Shown one piece after another: positions 24,424-34,369 of a DNA stretch of 64,000 bases. This DNA is from Cryomorpha sp963748925 (GTDB taxonomy: Bacteria > Bacteroidota > Bacteroidia > Flavobacteriales_D > Cryomorphaceae): positions 1 through 64,000 of the forward strand of contig CAVVKG010000005.1 of the NCBI GenBank assembly GCA_963748925.1, written 5' to 3'. Every line of letters begins with the position of its first letter. Position 1 is the first letter of the stretch. A model generated the notes under the pieces. That model was not told the DNA's origin. It was given only the letters and a program-made list of their open reading frames with translations, and searched no databases. Both the position numbers and the translations under genes were made by a program.

Positions 24424-27400
24424 ATGCAAATGAAAATTTATCCCCCTGCGTTTTTGTTGCAACGCCTTTTACTAGTATCAATCGCGATCTTATTTTCCGC
24501 GGCTATAGTTTCTGCACAGGTTAGTATTTCCTGTCCTGGCGATATTATTCAAAATAATGATGCCGGCATGTGTAGTGCCGTAGTGAATTATTCTCCACCA
24601 GTTGGCACCGGCAGTGGAACGGGAATAACAACTACTCTCATTTCCGGGTTAGCATCAGGCTCTTCTTTCAATGTAGGAACCACCCAAATCACCTATCAGG
24701 TAACAAATAATGAGGGCGATAGCGATGACTGCTCATTTTTCATTACTGTAAACGACACTGAAGCACCCGTTTTTGATTGCCCCGACGATATCACTGTCAC
24801 CGCAAATCCCGGCACCTGTGCAGCTGTTGTTACTTTTCCCATTCCTGATGTAACCGACAATTGCGCTGTTTTTACAACCTTCCAGTTTGGTGGTTTAGCA
24901 AGCGGCTCATCATTTAGCGTAGGAGAGCATTTTCTTGATTTCACATCCTACGATATAGAAGGCAACCAGGCGTTTTGCCGGGTTATTCTCAACGTATTAG
25001 ATGGTGACGCACCCGTAATTACCTGCCCCGAGGACATCACCGTGTCGGCCGATGCCAATTGCAGCGCTGTTGTAAATTACACAGCACCTGTAGGCGTGGA
25101 TGCCTGCCTTCCGGCAAATACCGTACTCACCGCCGGACTGGGAACTGGAGCGACATTTCCATTGGGTACAACTGTAGAAACTTACACAGTAACCGATACT
25201 GACGGAAACTCAGCTTCTTGCAGCTTCAACATTAACGTTATCGATGACACACCCCCTTCAATTACTTGTCCTGGGGATATTAACGTACTAGTAGGTCCTG
25301 AACTATGCAGCAGAATCATTAATTTTCTATTACCCACAGTTACCGACAACTGCCCCGGAGCCACTATCGTTCAAACGGGAGGTTTAACTAGCGGTTCCAG
25401 TTTTCCATCTGGAAGTAATCTGGTAGAGTTTACAGCTACAGATGCTGCAGGAAATACAACGGTTTGCTCTTATAATTATATTGTAGAAGAATTTGAAGAT
25501 CCAGAGATAGTTTGTCCTGGTGATTTTAATGTGCCTAATGATCCAGGCGTTTGCGGCGCGTTGGTAAACTACGCAGTTCCGGTAGGTACCGATAACTGTC
25601 CCAATGTCGTAACCCAGCTCACGAGTGGAATAGGTTCAGGTGGCTTTTTTCCTCTTGGCAGTACCACAGAAACTTATACAGTAACAGATGGTACGGGCAA
25701 TACGGCAACTTGCAGCTTTGTAATTACCGTTACAGATTCTGAGGATCCAGTATTAACGTGTGGTGATGTTATCGCTTCCGCGGAAGCGGGAATATGCGAG
25801 GCCGTGGTTAACTTTCCAGATCCAACGGCTACTGATAATTGCCTTCTGGATAATGTAACTCAAACCAATGGCCCCCCAAGTGGAAGTGTTTTTCCGGTAG
25901 GCAGCACCGAAGTGGAGTTTACGGCTACCGATGATGTCGGAAATGAAAGCGTTTGTACATTTAACATTATAGTAGAAGACAACGAAGCTCCCGAAATTAC
26001 CTGTCCGGCCGATTTTACTTTTACTATACCCGGTGACGGTTGCTCCACAACAATTGCCTATGCCGATCCGGTATTGTCAGATAATTGCCCTGGCACGACT
26101 TTCAGCGTTTTAAGCGGCCCTGCTAGTGGAACTTTCGTAACAGCAGGCGTTTACACAATAGAACTCCAGGCAGTTGATGCTGCCGGAAATACCGCAAACT
26201 GCTCATTTGTAGCTACGATAGCAGAAACATCTGATCCTGTTTTTGATTGCCCCGATGATCTTTTCTTCCCTCCCGATGCAGGAACCTGCGAGGCAACAGT
26301 TGTTTTTAATGCTCCGCTCGCTTTAGATTCCTGCTCTTCTGTTACCGTTGCACAAACAGGTGGCCCAACTTCCGGGGATGTTTTCCCGGCTGGAGCGACC
26401 ACTGTAGAATTTACTGCAACCGATGCTTTTGGAAATGCGGCAGTTTGCTCTTTCGATATTATCGTACAGCCAGATACAGCTCCTGAAATTAATTGCCCTG
26501 AAGATTTGGTCGTCCAAACAGATGCGGGTGTTTGTGAGGCTGTTGTTAATTATGACCCGCCCACTACCAATGATAGTTGTGGTATTGCAACCGTAACTAT
26601 GACCGCCGGATTGGCTAGTGGAAGCACTTTCCCTGAGGGAGAGACAACGGTAACTTACGAAATCACAAACCTGGCAGGCAATTCGGCTACATGCAGCTTT
26701 ACCGTGACGGTGGTGGATGACGAAGCCCCTGAAATAGTTTGTCAGTCAGAAATTACAATTAATATTCCGGACGGAGATTGTGAAGCACCCGTGACTTATA
26801 CCGTTCCGACTGGTAGCGACAATTGCGGATTAGACGAAATAGTACTTACCGAAGGCTTTGCCTCCGGCGAAATTTTCCCTGTGGGAACTACCGTTGTGAC
26901 CTACACTGCGACAGACCTTTCGGGAAACACGAATTCCTGCAGCTTTAATGTAAACGTATTTGAAGCTGTACCTCCAACCATTACCTGCCCTGATAATATA
27001 GAAGTTGACAACGACCTTGGCGAATGTGCTGCAGTGGTAACTTATGATGCACCAATAGGTGCAGATGATTGCGGAAATGCCACTACCGTATTAACGAGCG
27101 GACTCGGATCCGGGGCTAGTTTCCCGGTAGGTGTAACCATCGAAACGTATACCGTAACAGATGTAAGTGGAAACCAAACTTCTTGTTCTTTTACAGTCGT
27201 TGTAAACGATACCGAAGCACCAGTTTTTGATTGTTCGGGCGACATTACCTTAAACGCTGACGATGATATCTGCGGCACAATCTACGATTTTGTACTACCC
27301 GAAGCTACCGACAATTGCAGCAATGCGCTTGTAATAAACCAAACGGAAGGGCCGGCTACGGGTACTACCTTGCCGCTGGGCTCAACCAACTTCACTTTTA

Positions 27401-28686
27401 CCACTCAGGATGATGCCGGCAATACAGCCACATGCGCATACTCGGTAACCGTTGTTGATGCCACCTCACCTGAATTTACTCTTTGTCCTAATGACACTGT
27501 TTTCTATGTTTCGGATGTAGATTGTACTACCCCAATTTCATTTGAAGCCCCAGAGGCCACAGATAATTGCAATGTAACCCTTGCCCAAACGGCGGGCCCT
27601 GAAGATGGAGACATACTAAATCCCGGTGAGTACACCGTTGAATTTACGGCAACAGATGACGCAGGAAATGCAGTGACCTGTGCTTTTAACGTATCTGTAA
27701 CCGACACCATTTCGCCGGTTATCACTTGCCCGGAAGGGTTTGAATCGTGCAGCGACACTCCTGAGTTTGAGATTCCTGAAGCGACAGACAATTGTGCTGT
27801 GACACAAATAAACCAAATAGCAGGACCTGCAAGTGGTACCGTTTTTCCGGCAGGAGAATCTACCATAACGTATGTGGCAATCGATGCCAGCGGAAACACA
27901 GACACCTGTTCGTTTATTATCACTGTATTGCCTGCCGCGCCAAGGCCTGATGCCGGAACGGATCAGTCAATTTGCGACGGAACGAGTGCTACACTTTCCG
28001 GTAGCGACCCGTCAGGGTCCAGCCCTTCATGGTTTATTATTGCCGGAAACGGAACAATTGTAGATCCCGGTGCTGCGCAAACAGAAGTAACCGATTTGGG
28101 GATGGGGCTCAATACCTTTGTATACAGCCTCGATCCTGAAAATGGTTGTGATCCAAAAACTGATACATTAAATGTACTTGTAGAAAACCCACCGATCGTG
28201 GATGCCGGACAAGATGTACTTATTCCGGCGGGGAACAGCACTTCACTCGCTTCGTCAGCATCGCCGGAAGGCGGAACTTTTCTATGGACACCAACAAATA
28301 GCCTGAGTTGCACCGACTGCCAAAATCCGACCGCTTCGCCAGTTGAAACAACACTTTACTATGTGATTTACACTACTGAGCTTGGCTGCCAAAGCACCGA
28401 TTCCGTGCTGGTAACTGTTTTCAGAGAATTGCCCAATACGATAACACCTGATGGCGATGGGGTTAATGATGTGTGGAACATTCCGGGAATTGAAAATCAA
28501 CCGCAAGTGCTTGTTACAATTTATAATCGTTGGGGAAACACGGTTTTTGAAAGCACAGGGTATAACGAACCCTGGGATGGAACGCATGAAGGGAATGACT
28601 TGCCCACGGGGTCTTACTATTACATTATTGGCTACAACACACAAGGAGTTGAAAATTTGAGTGGAACGGTGAACATAATTCGATAA
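24424..28686 (+). CDS. Giant HYR-repeat surface protein with T9SS type B sorting domain
   Basis: About 1420 residues. The ATG at 24424, preceded by AGGAA at 24408-24412, is chosen over an upstream TTG. Signal peptide at residues 1-32. Then about 14 HYR repeats of roughly 80 residues, each with the pattern CPxDIxVxxxxGxCxAxVxY, then DNC, SGxxFPxGxT and DxxGNxxxCSF; the cysteines are regularly spaced and probably form disulfides. Two Ig/PKD-like modules follow (from about residue 1180), and a CHU_C domain at the C-terminus (TPDGDGVNDVWNIPG, TIYNRWGN, SGTVNIIR), the type B signal for the type IX system. Genes for a SprF-like and an OmpA-like protein follow directly, as for SprB-type adhesins. 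Likely a long cell-surface filament or adhesin. Confidence 0.92.
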   Translation: MQMKIYPPAFLLQRLLLVSIAILFSAAIVSAQVSISCPGDIIQNNDAGMCSAVVNYSPPVGTGSGTGITTTLISGLASGSSFNVGTTQITYQVTNNEGDSDDCSFFITVNDTEAPVFDCPDDITVTANPGTCAAVVTFPIPDVTDNCAVFTTFQFGGLASGSSFSVGEHFLDFTSYDIEGNQAFCRVILNVLDGDAPVITCPEDITVSADANCSAVVNYTAPVGVDACLPANTVLTAGLGTGATFPLGTTVETYTVTDTDGNSASCSFNINVIDDTPPSITCPGDINVLVGPELCSRIINFLLPTVTDNCPGATIVQTGGLTSGSSFPSGSNLVEFTATDAAGNTTVCSYNYIVEEFEDPEIVCPGDFNVPNDPGVCGALVNYAVPVGTDNCPNVVTQLTSGIGSGGFFPLGSTTETYTVTDGTGNTATCSFVITVTDSEDPVLTCGDVIASAEAGICEAVVNFPDPTATDNCLLDNVTQTNGPPSGSVFPVGSTEVEFTATDDVGNESVCTFNIIVEDNEAPEITCPADFTFTIPGDGCSTTIAYADPVLSDNCPGTTFSVLSGPASGTFVTAGVYTIELQAVDAAGNTANCSFVATIAETSDPVFDCPDDLFFPPDAGTCEATVVFNAPLALDSCSSVTVAQTGGPTSGDVFPAGATTVEFTATDAFGNAAVCSFDIIVQPDTAPEINCPEDLVVQTDAGVCEAVVNYDPPTTNDSCGIATVTMTAGLASGSTFPEGETTVTYEITNLAGNSATCSFTVTVVDDEAPEIVCQSEITINIPDGDCEAPVTYTVPTGSDNCGLDEIVLTEGFASGEIFPVGTTVVTYTATDLSGNTNSCSFNVNVFEAVPPTITCPDNIEVDNDLGECAAVVTYDAPIGADDCGNATTVLTSGLGSGASFPVGVTIETYTVTDVSGNQTSCSFTVVVNDTEAPVFDCSGDITLNADDDICGTIYDFVLPEATDNCSNALVINQTEGPATGTTLPLGSTNFTFTTQDDAGNTATCAYSVTVVDATSPEFTLCPNDTVFYVSDVDCTTPISFEAPEATDNCNVTLAQTAGPEDGDILNPGEYTVEFTATDDAGNAVTCAFNVSVTDTISPVITCPEGFESCSDTPEFEIPEATDNCAVTQINQIAGPASGTVFPAGESTITYVAIDASGNTDTCSFIITVLPAAPRPDAGTDQSICDGTSATLSGSDPSGSSPSWFIIAGNGTIVDPGAAQTEVTDLGMGLNTFVYSLDPENGCDPKTDTLNVLVENPPIVDAGQDVLIPAGNSTSLASSASPEGGTFLWTPTNSLSCTDCQNPTASPVETTLYYVIYTTELGCQSTDSVLVTVFRELPNTITPDGDGVNDVWNIPGIENQPQVLVTIYNRWGNTVFESTGYNEPWDGTHEGNDLPTGSYYYIIGYNTQGVENLSGTVNIIR

Positions 28687-28689
28687 GCA

Positions 28690-29691
28690 ATGAAATTGAA
28701 AATATACATATTCGCAGTGTCGCTTTTCCTTTCTCTGCAAGGACTTATTGCTCAGCAATTGCCGCAGTTTAGCCAGTATATGCAAAACATGTATGTACTC
28801 AATCCTGCTGCATCAAGTCTTGAAAAAGACATTGATCTCAATCTGGGTTTTCGACAGCAATGGGCTGGTTTTGATGGTGCTCCTCAAACGTACTACGCAA
28901 GTGGGACGATAAATTTGGGTAAAAAGCCACAATCGGCAACAAACCGGTACTCTATTCCCATAAGCCGACGCGACCTATTCACATCTAAGGAAGTGGTGCG
29001 CTACGCCAAGCACGTAGTGGGCGGAATGGCAGCCATTGACGAATACGGAATTTTTAAACGCACTTCGGTGATGGCGAGTTATTCATACCACATGCCGATT
29101 GCAGATGAATACTGGCTGGCAGTGGGGACGAGCCTCGGTTGGTACGGCCTAAACTTTGGTAGCGACCAGGTTGTATTGGAAAATCCTACAGATAACACCT
29201 ACTCTGATTTCATTGCAAACGGCACACAATCAAACCTTTTTGATATTAACGCAGGACTTTATTTATATGGAGACCGCGCTTTTGTTGGCTACTCCGTTTA
29301 TCAGATTGCTCAGAATGAAATCAATCTTGGAAATGATGCCTCAGGCCCAAATTTGAGCGATGCCAAGCTTAAAATTCACCAGTTTGCAACAGCAGGATAT
29401 CGTTTTTCAGTTTCTGAAAATCTGGATCTTACACCAAGTGTAATGTTCAAGATATTAGGTCCTGCCCCACTTTCGCTGGATATTAACGTAAAGGCAGATT
29501 TCTATGAAAAGTTCTGGCTGGGACTCTCTTATAGAAACGAGGATGCCGTGTCCGTTTTGGCCGGTCTACATGTAAATGACTGGATGAGGTTTGGCTATGC
29601 TTACGATTATGTAACTTCTTCAATTAACGACTTGAGCAGTGGAAGTCATGAAATTGTTCTTGGTTTTCAACTGAATAGAAAAAACAATTAG
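28690..29691 (+). CDS. PorP/SprF family type IX secretion membrane protein
   Basis: A 333-residue outer-membrane beta-barrel of the PorP/SprF family. Signal peptide at residues 1-21 (ending LIAQ), then the family hallmark LPQFSQYMQNMYVLNPAASS and LNLGFRQQWAGFDGAPQTYY, and barrel strands to the C-terminus (IVLGFQLNRK). In Flavobacterium johnsoniae the SprF protein is needed for secretion of the SprB adhesin to the surface, and such proteins pair with type B cargo. Its start lies three bases after the HYR protein stop and three before the next start, so the three genes are an operon. Assignment as the dedicated partner of the HYR protein is inference from this order. Confidence 0.9.
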   Translation: MKLKIYIFAVSLFLSLQGLIAQQLPQFSQYMQNMYVLNPAASSLEKDIDLNLGFRQQWAGFDGAPQTYYASGTINLGKKPQSATNRYSIPISRRDLFTSKEVVRYAKHVVGGMAAIDEYGIFKRTSVMASYSYHMPIADEYWLAVGTSLGWYGLNFGSDQVVLENPTDNTYSDFIANGTQSNLFDINAGLYLYGDRAFVGYSVYQIAQNEINLGNDASGPNLSDAKLKIHQFATAGYRFSVSENLDLTPSVMFKILGPAPLSLDINVKADFYEKFWLGLSYRNEDAVSVLAGLHVNDWMRFGYAYDYVTSSINDLSSGSHEIVLGFQLNRKNN

Positions 29692-29693
29692 AC

Positions 29694-31112
29694 ATGAACC
29701 GACTTAAATTAATTTTTATCCTTGGTTTTGCAGGATTTTGTAGTTCGGTCGTGGCACAAACAGATACCCTTTCGTTTTCAAAAGCCGAAAAGCTAAACAA
29801 TAAGGTGAATAGCTATGCCGAAGAGAGCTTTCCAATACTAAGCGCCGACGGTAAGACTATGTTCTTTGCCCGCACCATGCACTCAAGTAATAAGGGAGGT
29901 AAATACAGCGGACAGGATATTTGGAGTAGCGCTATAAAAGGCGATGAATTTGAAACAGCCAAAAATCTCCTGGAGTTAAATGGCAAGGGTAGCGATGTGG
30001 TGGCAGGAGCTTCCGCTGATGGTAAAACACTCTACCTTCTCAACCAAAAAGACATGAACGGTGATGTTCAACCGGGAATTTCAAAATCCGTATTTAACAG
30101 CAGCGAAGGAAAATGGGGGAAACCTCAGCCCGTAGCTATTCCCGAATTAGTTGTAGAGAGTACATTTTACAGTGCTTTTGTAAGTCCGGCCGAAGACTTT
30201 ATTCTTTGGTCGATTCCGGTTCCGGGAGATAGTATCAATAATGATCTTTATGTGAGTACTTCCGCAGATGGCGGTGGCACCTGGGCAGCGCCTGTTTCAT
30301 TGGGATTGGAAATTAATTCCACAAACGATGAGATCAGCCCATTTTTCGACCCCGCTACAAACCTGCTTTTCTTTTCGGTTAATAAGCCGGGAGATTATTT
30401 GGATTACGATATCTACTACGCCCGCCGTCTTGGCGATAGCTGGACAGAATGGTCAGAGCCGGTAAATGCCGGAGCCAACTTGAATTCATCGGCATTTGAC
30501 GCTTATTTCTTTACTCAACCAAATGGAACCGCCTATTTCAGTAGCAATAGAAATGATTCACTGGCCAATCTATATATGAGCGAGGTGGTTATTGCGAAAC
30601 CGGAAATTGAAAGTGTAGACTCAGTTCCTGAAGAAATCCTAACAGATGTGCCTGCAGTTCTAAACGAAGAACCTGAGATGCCGGACCCTGTTTTGGTTAT
30701 TGAAACTACGAAGGATGGAAAGAGGACAGACAGACTTTTAAGCAGTCTCTCTAAAGAGGAGCTTCTCGATGAAGAGACGCGGATACGATTTGTGTATTTC
30801 GATTACGACAATTACAACATTAGTGCAAAGTACATTGAAGTACTCGATGATGCTGCGCGGATCCTTGACGAGTATCCCAATATGACCTTGCGAATAATAG
30901 GGCATACCGATGCGATAGCCAGTGACGCTTACAATCAGGTATTGAGTGAGAATCGTGCTGCATCGGCTAAGGAGTTTTTGGTTATTAACGGAGTAATCCC
31001 AGACAGAATAACCACCTATGGGAAAGGTGAAACGGATCCTTATGCCAATAACCTCACCGCCGAGGGTCGTGCACTGAACCGTAGGGTTGAGATGTTTTTT
31101 GAGGAGAAGTAA
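29694..31112 (+). CDS. OmpA-family protein with PD40-like propeller
   Basis: A 472-residue protein: signal peptide (1-20, ending VVAQ), an N-terminal region with WD40-like PD40 beta-propeller motifs (FPILSADGKTMFFAR, AGASADGKTLYLLN, ISPFFDPATNLLFFS, and FSSNRNDS), a linker rich in Glu/Pro, and a C-terminal OmpA peptidoglycan-binding domain (about 350-472) with LRIIGHTDAIASDAYNQVLS, ENRAASAKEFL and GKGETDPYANNLTAEGRALN, including the conserved Asp and Arg that contact diaminopimelate. It likely anchors the HYR protein and its SprF-like partner to the wall, as comparable PD40-OmpA proteins (PorE-like) do in type IX systems. It is the last gene of the operon. Confidence 0.88.
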   Translation: MNRLKLIFILGFAGFCSSVVAQTDTLSFSKAEKLNNKVNSYAEESFPILSADGKTMFFARTMHSSNKGGKYSGQDIWSSAIKGDEFETAKNLLELNGKGSDVVAGASADGKTLYLLNQKDMNGDVQPGISKSVFNSSEGKWGKPQPVAIPELVVESTFYSAFVSPAEDFILWSIPVPGDSINNDLYVSTSADGGGTWAAPVSLGLEINSTNDEISPFFDPATNLLFFSVNKPGDYLDYDIYYARRLGDSWTEWSEPVNAGANLNSSAFDAYFFTQPNGTAYFSSNRNDSLANLYMSEVVIAKPEIESVDSVPEEILTDVPAVLNEEPEMPDPVLVIETTKDGKRTDRLLSSLSKEELLDEETRIRFVYFDYDNYNISAKYIEVLDDAARILDEYPNMTLRIIGHTDAIASDAYNQVLSENRAASAKEFLVINGVIPDRITTYGKGETDPYANNLTAEGRALNRRVEMFFEEK

Positions 31113-31206
31113 GGTTGATCCAATTTGAGTTAATCGATGCCGGTTTGATCACCATTTTTGCGAAAAGGCAAAAATGTCGCCAAACCTATTCTACCTTACG
31201 CAAGTA

Positions 31207-31330
31207 ACCCAGGGTTTACACCCCGGGCTTTTATATTCCGGCCCTTCAGGCCTTTGCCGGTAAGTTCAAAGGAACCCAGAGTTGGCACCCAGGACTTTTG
31301 TATTCCGCACTTTAGGCCTTTGCCGGTAGG
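31207..31330. repeat. Two diverged copies of a CCCAGG/CCTTTGCCGG repeat
   Basis: The 31113-31590 spacer lies between the convergent OmpA-like and helicase genes. It contains two copies, about 31207-31266 and 31271-31330, of a unit with AACCCAGGGTTTACAC, CTTTTATATTCCGG and CAGGCCTTTGCCGG; the second is diverged. The unit forms inverted pairs (CCCAGGGT...CCGGGC). A heptamer run (GACTCGC)n follows at 31535-31567. It belongs to the repeat class that I know as common in intergenic regions of this phylum. No coding frame in it looks real. Confidence 0.65.
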
Positions 31331-31534
31331 TCGCCGGTAATAAGGAGAAGTTAGAAGATTCGATAAAAATTGGGTTGCCGATATTAATTTTGTTCGTTGT
31401 CCTAGCGGTTTTAAATCCGGTTAGTGAGTAGCCATGTCAATCTATCGCGGGGCATTAGAATGCTTTGAGACCTCGCAACAGAAATTTCCATTCCCAACCA
31501 TCTTGCGAAATCAGGTAAACAATGCATACCACCT

Positions 31535-31567
31535 CGTGACTCGCGACTCGCGACTCGCGACTAGTGA
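31535..31567. repeat. Heptamer (CTCGTGACTCGCGAC) array 3' of the helicase gene
   Basis: About 4.5 tandem copies of GACTCGC/GTGACTC, the same heptamer as at 449-466 and 13988-14114. Relative to the minus-strand helicase gene, whose stop is at 31591, it lies 25-55 bases downstream in the same orientation as the others relative to their genes. Confidence 0.8.
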
Positions 31568-31590
31568 CTTTTTCAGGCTAGAAGCTACAA

Positions 31591-32893
31591 TCACCTCTTC
31601 CTTTTCCCGGATCGGGTATTTTGTTTCTTCCGCTTTGAGGTTCCTACTCCTTTGCGCTTGCGGTCGTGAAAGGCTCCTTTAAATTCCGGATCGGCCTTTT
31701 TCTTAAAATAGTCTATCTCTTTGGCCATGGCATGCTTCTCTCCCGGGAGGAAAACTCCCTTTTCTACCTCTTCTGGAAATGGAATTTGTTCTATTTCCTC
31801 GCCTATATAAGTCTCTATCTTCTGAAGGTAAAAACGCTCGAGCTGGTTAACGAATGAGACGGCAACACCCTCCCTGTGGATGCGAGCAGTTCGCCCGATT
31901 CGGTGCAGATAATCTTCGGGCACCTTAGGAACTTCAAAGTTTATAACATGCGACACCATATCCACGTCTATTCCTCGCGAAGTCACATCGGTGGTAACCA
32001 GAATACGAACTTCTCCTTTTCTAAAATCATCGAGCGCATTGATCCGGGTATTTTGACCTTTATTGCTGTGCAATACTCTCACCGCTCCTACTTCGCGTCT
32101 GTTCGAGCAATTTAGAAACCCTTTCTGCGGCATCTTTCGTGCTACAAAAAACAATTATTCTGCTCCACGATTCATCTTTAAGAAGATGCAAAAGCAGGTT
32201 GAGCTTCGTTTTAAAATTCAGCACCGGAAACCACCGCTGGGTTACTTCCTTAACCGGTTTTTGCACATCTTCGCTTTCTACCCTTGTAGGAAATTCCAGG
32301 AACTCGGCTGCCAGGCGCTCCACCCTTTCGGGAAATGTAGCCGAAAACAGCAAATTCTGTCTTTTAACAGGGATAATCTCCAATACTTGTCTCAGTTGGG
32401 GCATAAAACCCATTTCCATCATTCTATCAGCTTCATCAAGAACCATCGTTTTTATCTGACGGGTAAAAATGTGACCAAAGCTGTAGAGATCAATAAATCG
32501 ACCGGGAGTGCTTACCAAAATATCCACCCCTTTTTCGAGTTCGGCTACCTGCTCTTTTTTTCCAACCCCACCATACAAACAAGCAATTCTCAAATCGGTA
32601 TTTGCAGTTAACTGCTCCAAAACACGAAAAATCTGTATCACTAATTCCTTTGATGGAGCCAAAATAAGTGCTCTCGGATGCATCTCTTTGGCATATTTCA
32701 CCTTTAAAACGACCGGTAAAAGATAGGCCAGCGTCTTTCCTGAACCCGTTTGAGCTATTCCTAATACGTCTTGTCCAGCCATCGCAGGCACAAGAGCTTT
32801 CTCTTGAATATCAGTAGGTTGGGTTAGCCCCATAGCCTCAAGGGCATCGGTAAACTGACGGGTAACATTCAAAGACTTAAAACCGCTTTCCAT
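31591..32893 (-). pseudogene. DEAD-box RNA helicase, frameshifted
   Basis: Two overlapping frames make one RhlE-like ATP-dependent RNA helicase of about 430 residues. The first (32893-32060) has the Q motif region, AQTGSGKT (Walker A), PSKEL, GGVGKK, STPGRF, LDEADRM (DEAD), LLFSATFPE and VFCSTKDAAERV and then loses the frame. The second, from about 32105 to 31591, continues with RREVGAVRVLHSNKGQNTR, VTTDVTSRGIDVD, VINFEVPKVPEDYLHRIGRT (helicase motif VI with HRIGRTAR) and a basic lysine- and arginine-rich tail. The shift is in the SKLL|NRRE region near 32100-32105, where one base is extra. As read, the ATPase domain is intact but lacks motifs V-VI, so the product would be inactive. Such helicases act in ribosome assembly and RNA turnover. 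Confidence 0.85.
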
Positions 32894-33013
32894 GGTTTCA
32901 AAGTTAAGGTTTAGCTAATTCTGAGCGCGTTTTCAACAAGTTTTATCTCCTTCGGATAGAAATACGTACTTTCGCCCTGCTGAAATCGGCCATGCCTGCA
33001 CAAGGAATCCCTT

Positions 33014-34159
33014 ATGGGTTACAAAAAAGAATTTGAAGAAATAAGACCGTACAACGACAGCGAAGTCAAAAAAGTGATTTCGAGACTCGTTGAAGATCCT
33101 AGTTTGTACAAGGTTCTAAAGTTTGTGCATCCGGAATGGACAGACGATGACGTGCGCACAGCCGTAAGTGAAGTTGAGACGATTGCTGATTTTCAATCCA
33201 AGATTGCCCATCCGGCCATGCGTGTTCTTGTCGACAATACAACTGACAAGATCAGCGTAAGCGGATTAGAAAACATTCAGAAAGATCAATCCTATCTTTT
33301 TATTTCAAATCACCGCGATATTATTCTTGATTCGGCTATTTTGAATATTGTGCTTTTTGAAAATAAATATGGCACCATTCAAACCGCTATTGGGAGCAAC
33401 TTGCTTTCTACCGATATTGTTACTGATCTCACCAAGCTCAATAAGAACTTTGTTGTAAAGCGAAATACCGGAGTTAGGGAATTCTATGAGAATTCCATGC
33501 TGCTTTCTGCCTATATTCGTTATACTATACATGAGGCGAGTCAGAGCATTTGGATAGCCCAGCGCGAAGGGCGCACCAAAGACGGACTGGACAAGACCCA
33601 GCCGGGGTTGCTCAAAATGCTGACTATAGATTGCGATAAACCCATGCGTGAGTGTTTCAGAGAACTTCGCGTTACTCCGGTGGCGATCTCTTATGAGAAC
33701 GATCCATGTGACGTCCTTAAAATACCGGAACTCAAAGCAATTTCACGCGATGAGAAATATGAGAAAGCTCCGGAAGAAGATTTCAATAGTATCATTACCG
33801 GATTAACCGGCCAGAAAGGAAGAGTTCATATCAGTATTGGAAAGACTATAGACAGGGAACTCGATACGCTGGCAGATTTCCCAAATATGAATGACAAGCT
33901 TCGGCTGCTGGGTGAGTTTATCGATGAGCAGATCTACCAGAATTACAAATTATGGCCTCCAAATTACATGGCCTTTGATATTTTGGAAAACTCAGATTCA
34001 AACAAGGATAAATACGAAGGTGCCGATCCTGAAGCATTTAAAAAGGGATTGAAAGAACGCCTCGCCGCTGCCGGACTCGACAGTGATGAAGATTACCAAA
34101 GGCTTCTGGGAATGTACGCCAATCCTGTGCGTAACCATTTTAGTGTTTCGAAGGCTTAG
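33014..34159 (+). CDS. PlsC-like 1-acylglycerol-3-phosphate acyltransferase family
   Basis: A 381-residue acyltransferase. The first 70 residues are helical and charged, without a signal or membrane helix. The catalytic part has YLFISNHRDIILDSA (acyltransferase motif I, residues about 93-107), the motif II-like region VVKRNTGVREFYE, and motif III IWIAQREGRTKDG (about 178-190, EGR replacing EGT), followed by RVTPVAISYENDP (motif IV). The SNHRDI-LDS spelling and the extra C-terminal 120 residues are typical of a Bacteroidota subgroup of this superfamily. The likely role is acyl transfer to lysophospholipid or a related lipid on the cytoplasmic face. Gene is monocistronic; a 1.3-kb repeat region follows. 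Confidence 0.8.
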   Translation: MGYKKEFEEIRPYNDSEVKKVISRLVEDPSLYKVLKFVHPEWTDDDVRTAVSEVETIADFQSKIAHPAMRVLVDNTTDKISVSGLENIQKDQSYLFISNHRDIILDSAILNIVLFENKYGTIQTAIGSNLLSTDIVTDLTKLNKNFVVKRNTGVREFYENSMLLSAYIRYTIHEASQSIWIAQREGRTKDGLDKTQPGLLKMLTIDCDKPMRECFRELRVTPVAISYENDPCDVLKIPELKAISRDEKYEKAPEEDFNSIITGLTGQKGRVHISIGKTIDRELDTLADFPNMNDKLRLLGEFIDEQIYQNYKLWPPNYMAFDILENSDSNKDKYEGADPEAFKKGLKERLAAAGLDSDEDYQRLLGMYANPVRNHFSVSKA

Positions 34160-34369
34160 TTGGGTCTTTTAGGCTACATCCAATATCATCTATTTCATAC
34201 AATTTATTTCATAAAAGCTGCACCTATAACCGGTGACCGACAAATTGTGCGTTGCCCTCAGTTACCCTTTGATTACTCCTTAGTTGGCACCTTGGTTTAT
34301 ATCTTAGTTGCACCTTAGGTGCAGTGGAGTTGCCATACTGTTGTTACAGAGATGCTATCAGGGTAAGTA

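Noticed and set aside
27504..27923. A 139-codon minus-strand frame within the HYR gene
   Set aside because: Shadow frame of the repeated HYR coding sequence on the opposite strand.
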